Shown here: piece after piece, positions 33,009-41,457 of the stretch
How positions within the stretch are numbered: position 1 is the stretch's first letter
Layout of the letters: the number at the start of each line of letters is the position of its first letter
Virus record (IMG/VR): IMGVR_UViG_3300032323_000739
Coordinates: 25,020-89,019 of that record
Strand: one strand, 5' to 3'
DNA length: 64,000 nt
Origin: a virus
The notes under the pieces: generated by a model
The model's database searches: none
What the model was told of the DNA's origin: nothing
The model's input: the letters and a program-made list of their open reading frames with translations, nothing else
Program-made: the position numbers and the translations under genes

Positions 33009-33598
33009 TATAATCTCGGATCCCAAGTAGGAAATTCGCACTCCCATTTAGGGAATTTTTTCAGTTGTTCAAAGTATATATCTAAATTTAGGCCCCACAC
33101 TGACTGATTCCATCCCCTGTAAAATACATCTTTGGCTTTGTAAAATGTGCCTTGCTCTACATGTTTAGGAAACCAGATATTATGACTAATTCTACTAGTA
33201 CCTACACTGTTAGCATTACTAGTGCCGTAGAATTTTTTATCTGTTCCGGCCCAGGCAATAGCCGCAGGCATAAAGAATTGACTGGCTACACACTGATGTT
33301 TAAACACAAATCCTCGAACATTGTGCATAGGCTTATGACTGCGATCAGTAAAGCACACAGTCCTTGCTAGTAATCGATAACTGCCGGGACCCATAACATC
33401 ATCAAAACTATGGCAACAAACTCCTCCGATAATTTCTCCGTTGTATTCTAATAACCAGCCGGCCCACTCTCGTTCGTTTTTAAAACAATCAAACATAGTT
33501 TTTTGACTGATATTATTTTCAAAACCTCTGCGAGCACACTCGGCATAAAATTCTGTTAAATCTAAATCTTCAGTAAATGGTATTAATCGATATGTCAT
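33008..33598 (-). CDS. GNAT-like acyltransferase (tentative)
   Basis: 196 aa from the ATG ending at 33598 (ATGA overlap with the upstream gene). LIPFTEDLDLTEFYAECARRG opens like a GNAT N-terminus. NEREWAGWLLEYNGEIIGGVCCHSFDD matches the beta-strand pair before the acetyl-CoA site, and FYGTSNANSVGTSRISHNIWF would be the C-terminal part. No clear Q/RxxGxG/A motif is visible, so the call is weak. It lies directly before the DegT-like gene, and acylation of the amine produced there would make sense, but that is inference. Confidence 0.4.
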   Translation of the reverse strand: MTYRLIPFTEDLDLTEFYAECARRGFENNISQKTMFDCFKNEREWAGWLLEYNGEIIGGVCCHSFDDVMGPGSYRLLARTVCFTDRSHKPMHNVRGFVFKHQCVASQFFMPAAIAWAGTDKKFYGTSNANSVGTSRISHNIWFPKHVEQGTFYKAKDVFYRGWNQSVWGLNLDIYFEQLKKFPKWECEFPTWDPRL

Positions 33599-34899
33599 GT
33601 GCTTTCCTGCCAGTGTGAATTGCGTGACAAACAACGATTTGTAATTTTATTTCTAGCATCTGATATTTCAGTTTTACTATGTAAAAAATTGCTAATCATA
33701 AAATAATTTAAAATAGTGCTAGTGTGTATAAATGCATTATCTAACTTTGAAACTATTAAATCAATTTTTGATAAAAGATCAATATTATGAAACTCTACTT
33801 CTAAATTTTTAAAATGGTCCCAGTTGTTTAATATTTTTTCATTTAATCCTTGATACTTTTGAGACTCGCACTGAGCACTATCTAAGTGCGGTTCAATACC
33901 GATATTTCTTTCTTTTGCCCAGGAGTTAGCGAACTCTTGATAATTTTTTCCGTCCCATGTTTGATATAAAGATTTTTTAAATTCTATATTATTAGGATTT
34001 AAATCATAAAAAATTATTTTCTTAGCATTACTGGTAAGTGCCATGCTTTCACCTAAAAGTCCGTTAGCCGGACTGATTACTACATCTGCTTGTATGTGCG
34101 GAGCATGACAGTCCCAGTGCCACACATTTAAATAATTAAATTCTAAAGCCTTTTTAATAATAGCAATAATCATTATTTGACTTTCATCAAGATCATCTGT
34201 AATTGTTAAAGATTTAAGTGCTGGTTCAAATAATTCTGGACGTATTTTAGGATAAAAATGGCCACGTGCCGGCAAGCGATATCTATCTTTATCAAACCCT
34301 AAGTCGTCAACTAAATCTTCTATAGAAATAAATTTTAAATTATTTTCTGGATATCTCCAGTCTTCGTCAAAGTTAACAACTGTATAGCCTTGGTTTAGTG
34401 CCTCCTCCATAACGGCTGCTCCAAAGTCCATGACTCTTTCTGTTTTTTCTTCTGCCAAATACACACTAAGTGGAGCATGTCCGCAGTTCATGTCGCCGTG
34501 CCCTCGAACAAATCTGGATCCATAATCTTCGTAAGAAGAAAAATTTAATCCTTTAGGAAATGCGCGAGTATTAATAATAAAACATTGATCGTGTAAGTGG
34601 GGAGTGGTGTCCTCGGGGTACCAAATAATATGCCCCATAACTCCGATATTATCAGTTAAACTATGTATTTTATTCCACAAGTGATCTCTGTTAATAATCA
34701 CATCGCCTGCAGTTTCCACAAACAGCCAGTCGGCCTGATCTAAATAATCATTAATTTGTTCATAACTATTCACTGTAACTACTGGATAGTTGCCTTCGCT
34801 AAGTTGATACTGTCCTGCCTCTGTAATCTGTAACATCTTAGCATCTAGCCAAGGATGATTAGTAGAGATCTGTACTGTAATAAAAATAACCCGATTCAT
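33595..34899 (-). CDS. Hypothetical two-domain protein
   Basis: 434 aa, not recognised as a whole. Residues ~1-215 have a Rossmann-like N-terminus (RVIFITVQIS), DWLFVETAGDVIINRDHLW and HIIWYPED, somewhat like phage transferase-type proteins. Residues ~245-400 contain NVWHWDCHAPHIQADVVISPANG and KKIIFYDLNPNNIEFKKSLY, which resembles a class I SAM-methyltransferase fold with an acidic ribose-binding position. Neither domain shows an unambiguous catalytic motif. It overlaps the hydroxylase gene upstream by 41 bases and the GNAT-like gene by four. Confidence 0.5.
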   Translation of the reverse strand: MNRVIFITVQISTNHPWLDAKMLQITEAGQYQLSEGNYPVVTVNSYEQINDYLDQADWLFVETAGDVIINRDHLWNKIHSLTDNIGVMGHIIWYPEDTTPHLHDQCFIINTRAFPKGLNFSSYEDYGSRFVRGHGDMNCGHAPLSVYLAEEKTERVMDFGAAVMEEALNQGYTVVNFDEDWRYPENNLKFISIEDLVDDLGFDKDRYRLPARGHFYPKIRPELFEPALKSLTITDDLDESQIMIIAIIKKALEFNYLNVWHWDCHAPHIQADVVISPANGLLGESMALTSNAKKIIFYDLNPNNIEFKKSLYQTWDGKNYQEFANSWAKERNIGIEPHLDSAQCESQKYQGLNEKILNNWDHFKNLEVEFHNIDLLSKIDLIVSKLDNAFIHTSTILNYFMISNFLHSKTEISDARNKITNRCLSRNSHWQEST

Positions 34900-35539
34900 C
34901 TTGTTTTTCCAATGCTTGTTTCATCATGTCTTTCCATTCTGGCGTACTGTCATGATGATGTACTATTAAATGATAACGATCTTCCGTGCTACGATTTTCT
35001 ATACTATGTTCATAACTGAGATTCATAGCATAGGCATCTCCAGGTTTAAAATCAACCTTAGATCCGTCTGTCCACTGCCAAACACAATTAGGATGATTAG
35101 TGAGGGCAATATTTACAGCATCCGGTATAGAGTAAGGACTGTCCCGATGTTGACTAATAAACCCACCTGCTTTTAACAACATAAATCTTACTCTGCCTAA
35201 TTGTTGACTAGGAAAGACATTTTTTAACCAATTTACTGTTACTGGGCATTGCTCTGCAATTTCAGTCCATGTAAAATCTTTAGCAGCCTCGCGTGGACTA
35301 GCGTATCCGTAGGCATCCCAACTCATAGGACGATCTAACCCTAATCCGTATATAGGTAAACTAAACCAATCGTGGTGGTCGTATCCGTCATCTTTTCTAT
35401 ATCTAATAAATTGATCTTTTAACGACTGTGCTTCGGCAGCCATGGCTTCGTGTGGGATTTCCAAATCTAATTTTAAACATTTGGCAGAAGTGTATAGATA
35501 TTCTCTTGCACCTTCTGTATATTCTTTACTAAAATTCAT
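34859..35539 (-). CDS. Aspartyl/asparaginyl beta-hydroxylase-like 2OG oxygenase
   Basis: 226 aa. RVRFMLLKAGGFISQHRDSPYS gives the HxD pair (HRD), NIALTNHPNCVWQWTDG is the family's central strand pair, FKPGDAYAMNLSYEHSIENRS the distal His, and EDRYHLIVHHHD the 2OG-binding Arg. This order and spacing is that of the aspartyl/asparaginyl beta-hydroxylase family, which in phages may act on small molecules or sugars. First gene of a ten-gene minus-strand operon running to 27040. Family firm, substrate unknown. Confidence 0.75.
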   Translation of the reverse strand: MNFSKEYTEGAREYLYTSAKCLKLDLEIPHEAMAAEAQSLKDQFIRYRKDDGYDHHDWFSLPIYGLGLDRPMSWDAYGYASPREAAKDFTWTEIAEQCPVTVNWLKNVFPSQQLGRVRFMLLKAGGFISQHRDSPYSIPDAVNIALTNHPNCVWQWTDGSKVDFKPGDAYAMNLSYEHSIENRSTEDRYHLIVHHHDSTPEWKDMMKQALEKQDESGYFYYSTDLY

Positions 35540-35576
35540 AATGTACTTATTTTATTTTAGCACCATGGAAATAAAA

Positions 35577-35584
35577 AGTAAATA
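35577..35584 (+). promoter_or_regulatory. Candidate late promoter (AGTAAATA)
   Basis: AGTAAATA followed by C lies 6 bases before the ATG at 35591, in the 51-base divergent gap. It differs from the T4 late octamer at two positions, and the expected start site would be at or inside the start codon. Weak evidence. Confidence 0.2.
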
Positions 35585-35590
35585 CCCAGT

Positions 35591-36676
35591 ATGTTTAAAT
35601 TTGACGAACTTCAAACCATTCATTTAGAAATAACCAATAACTGTCAAGCCAGTTGCCCTATGTGTGCTAGAAACTATCACGGCGGTCAGCCCAATCCATT
35701 GTTAAAAATTAATAATTGGACACTAAAAGATTTCCAAGATATTTTTACAGACGAAGTGATCGCACAAGTTAAAGGCATCTACTTTTGTGGAAACTTTGGA
35801 GATCCGTTATTAAACAACGATTTTTTAGACATGATAAAATGGATAGTACCAAAAAGTCCTAATCTTGTTATTAATGTACATACCAACGGTGGTGCTCGTA
35901 AAACTGAATGGTGGGAAGAATTAGCTCGTAGCCTACCACAGAATCACATGATAAATTTTGGCATCGATGGATTGGAGGATACACATCATTTATATCGAGT
36001 CGGAACAACCTATGAAAATGTTATACGTAATGCTAAAGCATTTATAGATGCAGGCGGTCGTGCTGAGTGGGTTTTCTTAAAATTTAAACATAACGAACAT
36101 CAGGAAGAAGAAGCGCGTCGACGTGCTAAAGATTTAGGCTTTGAAATTTTTACATTAAAAAATTCCAGTAGATTTTTAGGAGAACCTAGATATAGAGTTA
36201 TTGACAAGGAAGGTAATATTACACATTATATTGAACCTCCTAATGATAACAAGATGCATTTTATTAGCAAAGAAATGATAGATAACTATCGAGAAACTAT
36301 CATGCCTCTTGAAATTAGTTGTAAGGTACAACGTGATAGAGAAATTTATATAGATGCTTTTAAGATGGTCATGCCCTGCTGTTGGTTAGCCAGCGCACCT
36401 TATACACAATATGATTATGATAATGTTAATGCGCATATACGATCTGAAATTAAACGACAGTATCACGACTTAGTTGATGCATTAGGCGGACCACAAGCAT
36501 TAGATGCTGTTAACGTTGGTATAAAAGCAGTTATAGATTCTAAACCATGGCAGACAGTGTGGGAAGAATATTGGACAAATAAGAAAATGATCATGTGTGC
36601 TCGTATATGTGGTCAAACACCTACGATTTCAAAACCAACAGATCAATTTTTAGAAAGAAAGAAATTAAACTCTTAA
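35591..36676 (+). CDS. Radical SAM/SPASM-type protein
   Basis: 361 aa. Cluster motif C18-QAS-C22-PM-C25; GIYFCGNFGDPLLN replaces the usual GGEP strand; INFGIDGLEDTHHLYRVGTTYENV and KFKHNEHQEEEARR follow; and EISCKVQ...MPCCWLASA, with later Cys residues, forms a SPASM-like auxiliary cluster region. The gene at 48588 has the same blocks (FCGNIGDP, IDGLEDTNHIYRV, FKHNQHQVEEAR, FPCCFLAAG) and is a clear paralog. Radical chemistry on an unknown peptide or sugar substrate. Confidence 0.8.
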   Translation: MFKFDELQTIHLEITNNCQASCPMCARNYHGGQPNPLLKINNWTLKDFQDIFTDEVIAQVKGIYFCGNFGDPLLNNDFLDMIKWIVPKSPNLVINVHTNGGARKTEWWEELARSLPQNHMINFGIDGLEDTHHLYRVGTTYENVIRNAKAFIDAGGRAEWVFLKFKHNEHQEEEARRRAKDLGFEIFTLKNSSRFLGEPRYRVIDKEGNITHYIEPPNDNKMHFISKEMIDNYRETIMPLEISCKVQRDREIYIDAFKMVMPCCWLASAPYTQYDYDNVNAHIRSEIKRQYHDLVDALGGPQALDAVNVGIKAVIDSKPWQTVWEEYWTNKKMIMCARICGQTPTISKPTDQFLERKKLNS

Positions 36677-37336
36677 AATTTCGTAGTGCATTCCTGTTTG
36701 AGAAATTAAATTTTTAAAATTTTCTAAAACAGTTTCGTCTTTGTAAGAAATCATTATTTCTCTGTCGTTGATCCAACGAAAGCCAGTAATATCGCCTTGC
36801 TTTATAGCATAATTTATAAATGTACTCATGTTCACATTTATAATGTGTTTAAAATCAAAATCTCCACCTAACATTTTTATATGAACTGGGTTTTCTTTAA
36901 TGTCTGGTAAAGGAACACGAATATTTAAATGAATTCTATCTCGACTACCAAAGTTAACTGCTACATGCCTAGGCCCGGTATCCATTAGCCAAACTTCACC
37001 GTTGACAGGAAGATGATACATTTTATTTTCATCTAAGTCGATGAGATAGCAATACGGATTAGTAGTAATCGCTAAGTGTAACCGATCATCCGGGTCGCTG
37101 TGCGCCATGTAACATTCTTCCGGACGAAGTCTCATTAATCTGGCTTCTCCTACGTTATCCAAATTGGCTAATAGATCTCCTAACGGAGTTCCAACGAACT
37201 CGGGCTTTGTGACATACGGACCGTTAAACACAGTTCCTCTGGTTTCGTTAAGGGCTAATCTTTTATCAAATTCCAAAGACAGAACTTGATCAATAATAGA
37301 TTGGATAGGAAATTTTTTGTTAGTCTGGTGTAGCAT
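36665..37336 (-). CDS. Aspartyl/asparaginyl hydroxylase-like 2OG oxygenase
   Basis: 223 aa. ARLMRLRPEECYMAHSDPDDR gives HSD (HxD), LHLAITTNPYCYLIDLDE the central strands, GEVWLMDTGPRHVAVNFGSRDR the distal His, and RIHLNIRVPLP the Arg strand. A C-terminal ~65 residues (FKHIINVNMSTFINYAIKQGD) look like an added small domain. Monocistronic on the minus strand between two plus-strand genes; the end overlaps the convergent radical SAM gene by 12 bases. The family call rests on the motif order; substrate unknown. Confidence 0.65.
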   Translation of the reverse strand: MLHQTNKKFPIQSIIDQVLSLEFDKRLALNETRGTVFNGPYVTKPEFVGTPLGDLLANLDNVGEARLMRLRPEECYMAHSDPDDRLHLAITTNPYCYLIDLDENKMYHLPVNGEVWLMDTGPRHVAVNFGSRDRIHLNIRVPLPDIKENPVHIKMLGGDFDFKHIINVNMSTFINYAIKQGDITGFRWINDREIMISYKDETVLENFKNLISQTGMHYEILRV

Positions 37337-37343
37337 TTAAATA
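37336..37343 (+). promoter_or_regulatory. Candidate late promoter (TTTAAATA) in a divergent gap
   Basis: TTTAAATA followed by C lies immediately before the ATG at 37349. On the opposite strand TATAAGTA (37342-37349, one mismatch to the T4 late octamer) precedes the gene starting at 37336. The 12-base divergent gap leaves little room for conventional promoters. Weak evidence. Confidence 0.25.
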
Positions 37344-37348
37344 CTTAT

Positions 37349-38149
37349 ATGATTAGAGACACTCTAAAGGCACTTTATGAAGCAACGCCTTACACTAGCA
37401 TATTACACGATATTAACGGAGTGGCCGTTCCTTTGGCACCCGATTGGCGTAATATTGGTATTAGCGTAAGTGGTGGTGCCGACAGTGCTCTATTAGCATT
37501 TTTAATTTCTAAATTAATTAGTGAAAATAACTTTGAATCTAAAGTACACATAATTAGTAATGTGCGTATGTGGAAGTTACGCCCGTGGCAAAAATACAAT
37601 AGTTTAGATGTTTTTAGATGGCTACAACAACGCTTTCCAAGCATTGAATATATTAGACATGAAAACTTTATTCCACCAGACTTTGAGTGGGGATCTAAAG
37701 GTCCAACAATTATAGATGAATACGGTGAACTAAAAAGTGGCGACACTATCGAAATTCGAGCTCATGCAGAATATATAGCACACACAGAAAACCTTGATGC
37801 TTATTTTAATGCAGTAACTCACAATCCTCATGAGCCGTTAAATGGCGCAATGCCGACTAGAGACATTGCACCAGTACTAGAAAATTTAACTAAAATGATA
37901 ACAGTACACATGGGTCGAGTTAGTTGTCATCCTTTTCGATTTGTAGAAAAAGATTGGATATATCAACAATACAAACATTTTAATATATTAGATTTGTATT
38001 ATATAACACGCAGTTGTGAAGGTGATACTAATGTGTATCCGGAAGTGTTTAATGGATTAAACTATGAAACTTATACACCAGGGCAATATGTTCCTACTTG
38101 TGAACAATGTTTTTGGTGTCTAGAACGTAGTTGGGCGGAAAAGCAATAA
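37349..38149 (+). CDS. PP-loop ATP pyrophosphatase-like protein with C-terminal Cys motif
   Basis: 266 aa. GISVSGGADSALLAFLI (S41-GGADS-46) is the PP-loop of N-type ATP pyrophosphatases, which adenylate a substrate before amination or sulfuration. VHIISNVRMWK is the following strand. The C-terminus has RSCEGDTN and C251-EQ-C254-FW-C257-LERSWA, resembling the zinc site of QueC (7-cyano-7-deazaguanine synthase). QueE and FolE are encoded at the far end of the window, but this protein is otherwise unlike QueC and lies in the accessory island, so it may instead amidate or thiolate a pathway intermediate. Confidence 0.65.
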   Translation: MIRDTLKALYEATPYTSILHDINGVAVPLAPDWRNIGISVSGGADSALLAFLISKLISENNFESKVHIISNVRMWKLRPWQKYNSLDVFRWLQQRFPSIEYIRHENFIPPDFEWGSKGPTIIDEYGELKSGDTIEIRAHAEYIAHTENLDAYFNAVTHNPHEPLNGAMPTRDIAPVLENLTKMITVHMGRVSCHPFRFVEKDWIYQQYKHFNILDLYYITRSCEGDTNVYPEVFNGLNYETYTPGQYVPTCEQCFWCLERSWAEKQ

Positions 38150-38481
38150 TGGACATATACCACGTTTGGGCTGACAAAGCAGGGGACATTAGTGACCTCG
38201 ATTGGGTTAATAATATGCGTTCTTTTTTAGATCATCTTGTTAGCGAAGGCAAGATGGTAAGTTATAGAATTACTAGATGTAAGATGGGTTTCCGTAGCAT
38301 GGATATTCCTGAGTGGCATATTATGATGGAATTTAATAATATGGCACAGTTAGAAACAGCATTTCAACGTGTGGCTCCCTTAGAAGGGGAGTTAGAAGAT
38401 AAACATAAAAGTTTTAATCAATTTGTGGCAGGAAACATACAGCATGCCTATTACAGAGATTGGCCAGATGGACAAAATTAA
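38149..38481 (+). CDS. DUF6614-like small protein
   Basis: 110 aa from the ATG at 38149 (TAATG overlap). The pattern MDIYHVWADKAG, FLDHLVSEGKMVSYRITRCKMGFR, EWHIMMEFNNMAQLETAF and ending AYYRDWPDG matches a small uncharacterised family I recall as DUF6614, with a dimeric alpha-beta (ferredoxin-like) barrel appearance. No catalytic motif is known to me. It is tightly coupled to the PP-loop gene and to the amidinotransferase-like gene (14-base overlap), suggesting they act together. Confidence 0.65.
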   Translation: MDIYHVWADKAGDISDLDWVNNMRSFLDHLVSEGKMVSYRITRCKMGFRSMDIPEWHIMMEFNNMAQLETAFQRVAPLEGELEDKHKSFNQFVAGNIQHAYYRDWPDGQN

Positions 38482-39637
38482 ATTAAATAGTTGGGACGAA
38501 TTGCAACCACTTGAAGTAGTGGCTGTGGGCAGTGTGTATGATCCTAGTTTTTTTGACGGTGTAAAAAATTCACGCATATCTTCGGTGCTAAAGAAAATTA
38601 TGCACGAAACTATAGAAGATATCGAATACTTCAAAACACAGATGAAAAGTCATGGTATACAAGTACTGCAAGCCACTCCTAAAGAGTTGGGTTACAAAGA
38701 CAGCATACTTGATTATGTTGATGTTAACGGTAAGATGGGATTTGCCAGTGCTCGTCCTAACCTAGTTAAGAAAAACATGATTCCAACTAGTCCTCTGCAG
38801 ATTCGAGATGACAGTATAGTGATGGGCAATAAACTGTTGATTACTGATAGAACATTTGAAGTAGAAGGATATGTTAATAAGTTTATTGAATGGTTTGGCG
38901 AAGATCAAATAGATCTTAGCATATACAATGGTCGTATGGAGTTTCAACGCAGTGAATATAATTTACGTGCCGCCGCCAAGGATCGTGGTTTACCGGAAGA
39001 TTATTTTTTAACAAATCCTGATCCTGATGTTTCTAGTCTTATGGGATTTTGTAGTCCTAATTTAACAAGAATTGGAACCACTTGCCTAGTAGATTTATGG
39101 CAGAGTGCAGACATATTAAAGTTCTTAAATGAAAAGTATCCGGCATTCAACTACAAAGATGTTTGTATAGGGGGACACCTTGACGGAATTTTTACAGTAG
39201 TTAAGGAAGGTGTAGTTATAGCAGGACCTTGGTTTAAAGGTAATGAGCATTTATTTCCTGGCTGGGAAATCATTTATTTTAACGATCCAAATTGGAACCA
39301 TGTTAAAGAGTGGTGGAAGTTACGTGATAAGAACAGAGGAAGTTGGTGGGTGCCAGGTGAGGAAAGTAATGACCAATTTACTGAATTTGTAGAAAGTTTT
39401 TTACCTAATTGGACAGGATACTGTGAAGAAACAATATTTGATCTAAACTGTTTAATAGTTGACGACCGACATGTAGTAGTAAACAGCGACAACCCCGAAT
39501 TATTAAAACTGTTAGAATCAAAAGGTATTACTCCTATAGTATGTCCTTTACGTAATCGATTCTTTTGGGACGGTGGTTGGCATTGTCTAACATTAGACAT
39601 TAAACGACAAGGAGGGCAACGTGACTACGGAGTATGA
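38468..39637 (+). CDS. Second amidinotransferase family protein
   Basis: 389 aa from the ATG at 38468, which precedes the conserved opening NSWDELQPLEVVAVGSVYD. Upstream in-frame starts inside the previous gene are less likely. LQIRDDSIVMGNKLLITD matches the (R)D..I strand, CIGGHLDGIFTVV gives the His-x-Asp, and WDGGWHCLTLDIKRQGG puts the catalytic Cys at C373. Longer and more divergent than the gene at 29648. It would transfer an amidino group or carry out a related guanidine reaction. Two amidinotransferases in one pathway recalls streptidine biosynthesis; this is inference. Confidence 0.75.
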   Translation: MDKIKLNSWDELQPLEVVAVGSVYDPSFFDGVKNSRISSVLKKIMHETIEDIEYFKTQMKSHGIQVLQATPKELGYKDSILDYVDVNGKMGFASARPNLVKKNMIPTSPLQIRDDSIVMGNKLLITDRTFEVEGYVNKFIEWFGEDQIDLSIYNGRMEFQRSEYNLRAAAKDRGLPEDYFLTNPDPDVSSLMGFCSPNLTRIGTTCLVDLWQSADILKFLNEKYPAFNYKDVCIGGHLDGIFTVVKEGVVIAGPWFKGNEHLFPGWEIIYFNDPNWNHVKEWWKLRDKNRGSWWVPGEESNDQFTEFVESFLPNWTGYCEETIFDLNCLIVDDRHVVVNSDNPELLKLLESKGITPIVCPLRNRFFWDGGWHCLTLDIKRQGGQRDYGV

Positions 39638-40118
39638 ACAATATTTAAAAGACTGGGTAGAAACAACTTTATCTGTTCCACACGAATTATTAAACAGTCT
39701 ACCTATATGTCCGTTTGCACGTCAGGCTGTTTTAAATAATCAAGTTGAATTTATAAAAACTAACGATTATAAAACTGATATTGCTAAAAAATTTGAATCT
39801 TGGAATGATAACGTACACGCTGTAGTGTTTGTTTGTGATGACGATACAGATCCTCAAATATTTGTAGAGGATGTAAAAGTTTTAAATCAAAAATTTATGC
39901 TAGAAAATTTTGTATTACTAGAAGATCATACAAAAATTCCAGAACCATTTCACGGTATAAATTTTAACAATGGACGTTACAATATTATAATAGCCCAGAG
40001 ATTAGAAAACATCAATGAAGCCAGCAGATATCTTTGTAGAGAAGGATATTATGTAAATTGGAACGATCAGCAATACAATGATGTTGTACGCTGGAGATTT
40101 GAATCAACCCGGGCCTAG
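39621..40118 (+). CDS. Hypothetical protein, GTG start
   Basis: 165 aa. GTG start at 39621 with AAGGAGGG four bases upstream. It is not recognised beyond the N-terminal WVETTLSVPHELLNSLPICPFARQAV, where CPFA resembles a motif of several small uncharacterised families. VHAVVFVCDDDTDPQIFVEDV is an acidic segment and the C-terminus (SRYLCREGYYVNWNDQQYNDVV) is Tyr/Asn-rich. No membrane or signal segment. It overlaps the amidinotransferase-like gene by 17 bases and the convergent gene by 15. Confidence 0.6.
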   Translation: MTTEYEQYLKDWVETTLSVPHELLNSLPICPFARQAVLNNQVEFIKTNDYKTDIAKKFESWNDNVHAVVFVCDDDTDPQIFVEDVKVLNQKFMLENFVLLEDHTKIPEPFHGINFNNGRYNIIIAQRLENINEASRYLCREGYYVNWNDQQYNDVVRWRFESTRA

Positions 40119-40526
40119 TTCTTCGTAGCCGTCGAACAAAGTTTTATATTCTGCAACTTGTCCAAGATAAAGATATTTATAGCCTAATTTTTTATAGTAG
40201 GCGCATTCGTGTTCTAAACTACGTATACCCAATCTTAATTCTGGCTCGTGATAGTTCCAAGCAAACTGAATACTTTCGGCACTAATGCCATCTTTTAGTC
40301 CACGTGTAAGGCTCCATGCAGATGGAACATTGTTAGCATAAAATGTAAAAACTGTAGCACCTGGTTGTTCAAAGTCCTGCGGAAATAGCGGCATAACACT
40401 TTCAAACTTTCTGTATCTACAATAATCGATATAAATTGTTTGAAAATAATCTCGATAGCCTATACTAATATCACAAGGATACTCTTTATAATTTGTTTGG
40501 TGTAAATTTATTCTACAGAATTTCAT
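40104..40526 (-). CDS. GNAT-fold acyl/aminoacyltransferase-like protein
   Basis: 140 aa from the ATG ending at 40526, which overlaps the upstream stop by 14 bases; a longer start would add 20 residues not expected for the family. FAWNYHEPELRLGIRSLEHECAYYKKLGYKYLYLG resembles the C-terminal core of arginyl-tRNA-protein transferases (the FYDP...GtyaIL...GY.Y.YLG pattern) and, more widely, GNAT folds. TVFTFYANNVPSAWSLTRG would be the preceding strand. It may aminoacylate or acylate a metabolite. Fold call moderate, activity inferred. Confidence 0.5.
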   Translation of the reverse strand: MKFCRINLHQTNYKEYPCDISIGYRDYFQTIYIDYCRYRKFESVMPLFPQDFEQPGATVFTFYANNVPSAWSLTRGLKDGISAESIQFAWNYHEPELRLGIRSLEHECAYYKKLGYKYLYLGQVAEYKTLFDGYEELGPG

Positions 40527-41457
40527 CTTTAAATTTAGTGGCTTTAATATCAGTACCGCAATGACAAGTTTCTTTAGGACACACAACTGGATCTAAAATA
40601 TCATCTATATTTACAGTACTCCAGTGCCCTAACTTAGCAACACCGCAAGTAGCCAACGATAAATTACCTTGGCTATCTAAAACCATAACTTCTCTACCAG
40701 CATAACAGTTCCAGCCTTTAAATTTATTTAGGCTTTGTTTCATTATCATGTCGGCATCTAATGATTGTAAACTGTTATCGTCCCACGTTACAGTAGAACC
40801 TAAATCAGATAGCCAAGTATAACGTTGTTGTACTTCTTTTATTTTATTTTCTGTAAATGTGTATATTGGAGTTGTAGAGTTTAAGAATAAGTTTTCTTCT
40901 TCAGTAAATCGCCCTTGATAGTTAGCACCACTCCAGTTATCCACAGGTTTAAGTATAGTTAATTTAATATTTTCAACAGATCTAAGTTCCTTCCACCAAG
41001 CCATGGCCTTAGGCCAATACTTAGGATCCATCATTACATATACTACAGTAAAACTTTTTTCAGCCAATATTTTAATTTTTTCTAAATCTAACTCATGCTT
41101 ATAAGGGTGTAAAGTTACACACCAATTATCGATCAAATCGGCAACTTCGGTATAAAATCGTGTAGATCTAGAAAGATTACTATCTACTACAGTTTTAATT
41201 CCCTTTGTTTTTAAAAGACGTGCAATTTCTACAAACTGAGGATGTACAGTAGGTTCTCCTCCAGTAATAGTCATTACTATTTTACGATCTTTAAACAAAT
41301 CTAAAAATTTTTCAAAATCTTTTAAATTTAAGGTTTCGTTAGATCCTGTATGTAGTTCCTTAGGGCAATACTCACACGCATAGGTACAGGCAGTAGTAAT
41401 CTGCCAAATAATTTTTAAAGTTGACGGATTGTTGGCTTGTATTTTTATTGGTATCAT
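40513..41457 (-). CDS. Radical SAM protein (short type)
   Basis: 314 aa. Cluster motif C24-TYA-C28-EY-C31, then ITGGEPTVHPQF. The C-terminus GWNCYAGREVMVLDSQGNLSLATCG...VVCPKETCHCGTDIKATKF is a Cys-rich auxiliary cluster region. It matches the gene at 45004 (QCSAGIESLMINWDG, ATC, VVCDRNFCTCAADIPLTK) and, less closely, 21336. Downstream of and ATGA-coupled to the twitch-type radical SAM gene at 41454, giving a two-gene radical SAM module. Confidence 0.8.
   Translation of the reverse strand: MIPIKIQANNPSTLKIIWQITTACTYACEYCPKELHTGSNETLNLKDFEKFLDLFKDRKIVMTITGGEPTVHPQFVEIARLLKTKGIKTVVDSNLSRSTRFYTEVADLIDNWCVTLHPYKHELDLEKIKILAEKSFTVVYVMMDPKYWPKAMAWWKELRSVENIKLTILKPVDNWSGANYQGRFTEEENLFLNSTTPIYTFTENKIKEVQQRYTWLSDLGSTVTWDDNSLQSLDADMIMKQSLNKFKGWNCYAGREVMVLDSQGNLSLATCGVAKLGHWSTVNIDDILDPVVCPKETCHCGTDIKATKFKDEIL

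Noticed and set aside
37349-38149. Calling the PP-loop gene queC
   Set aside because: Only the PP-loop and a C-terminal Cys triplet fit; the intervening sequence and the location in the sugar island do not, so the symbol was withheld.
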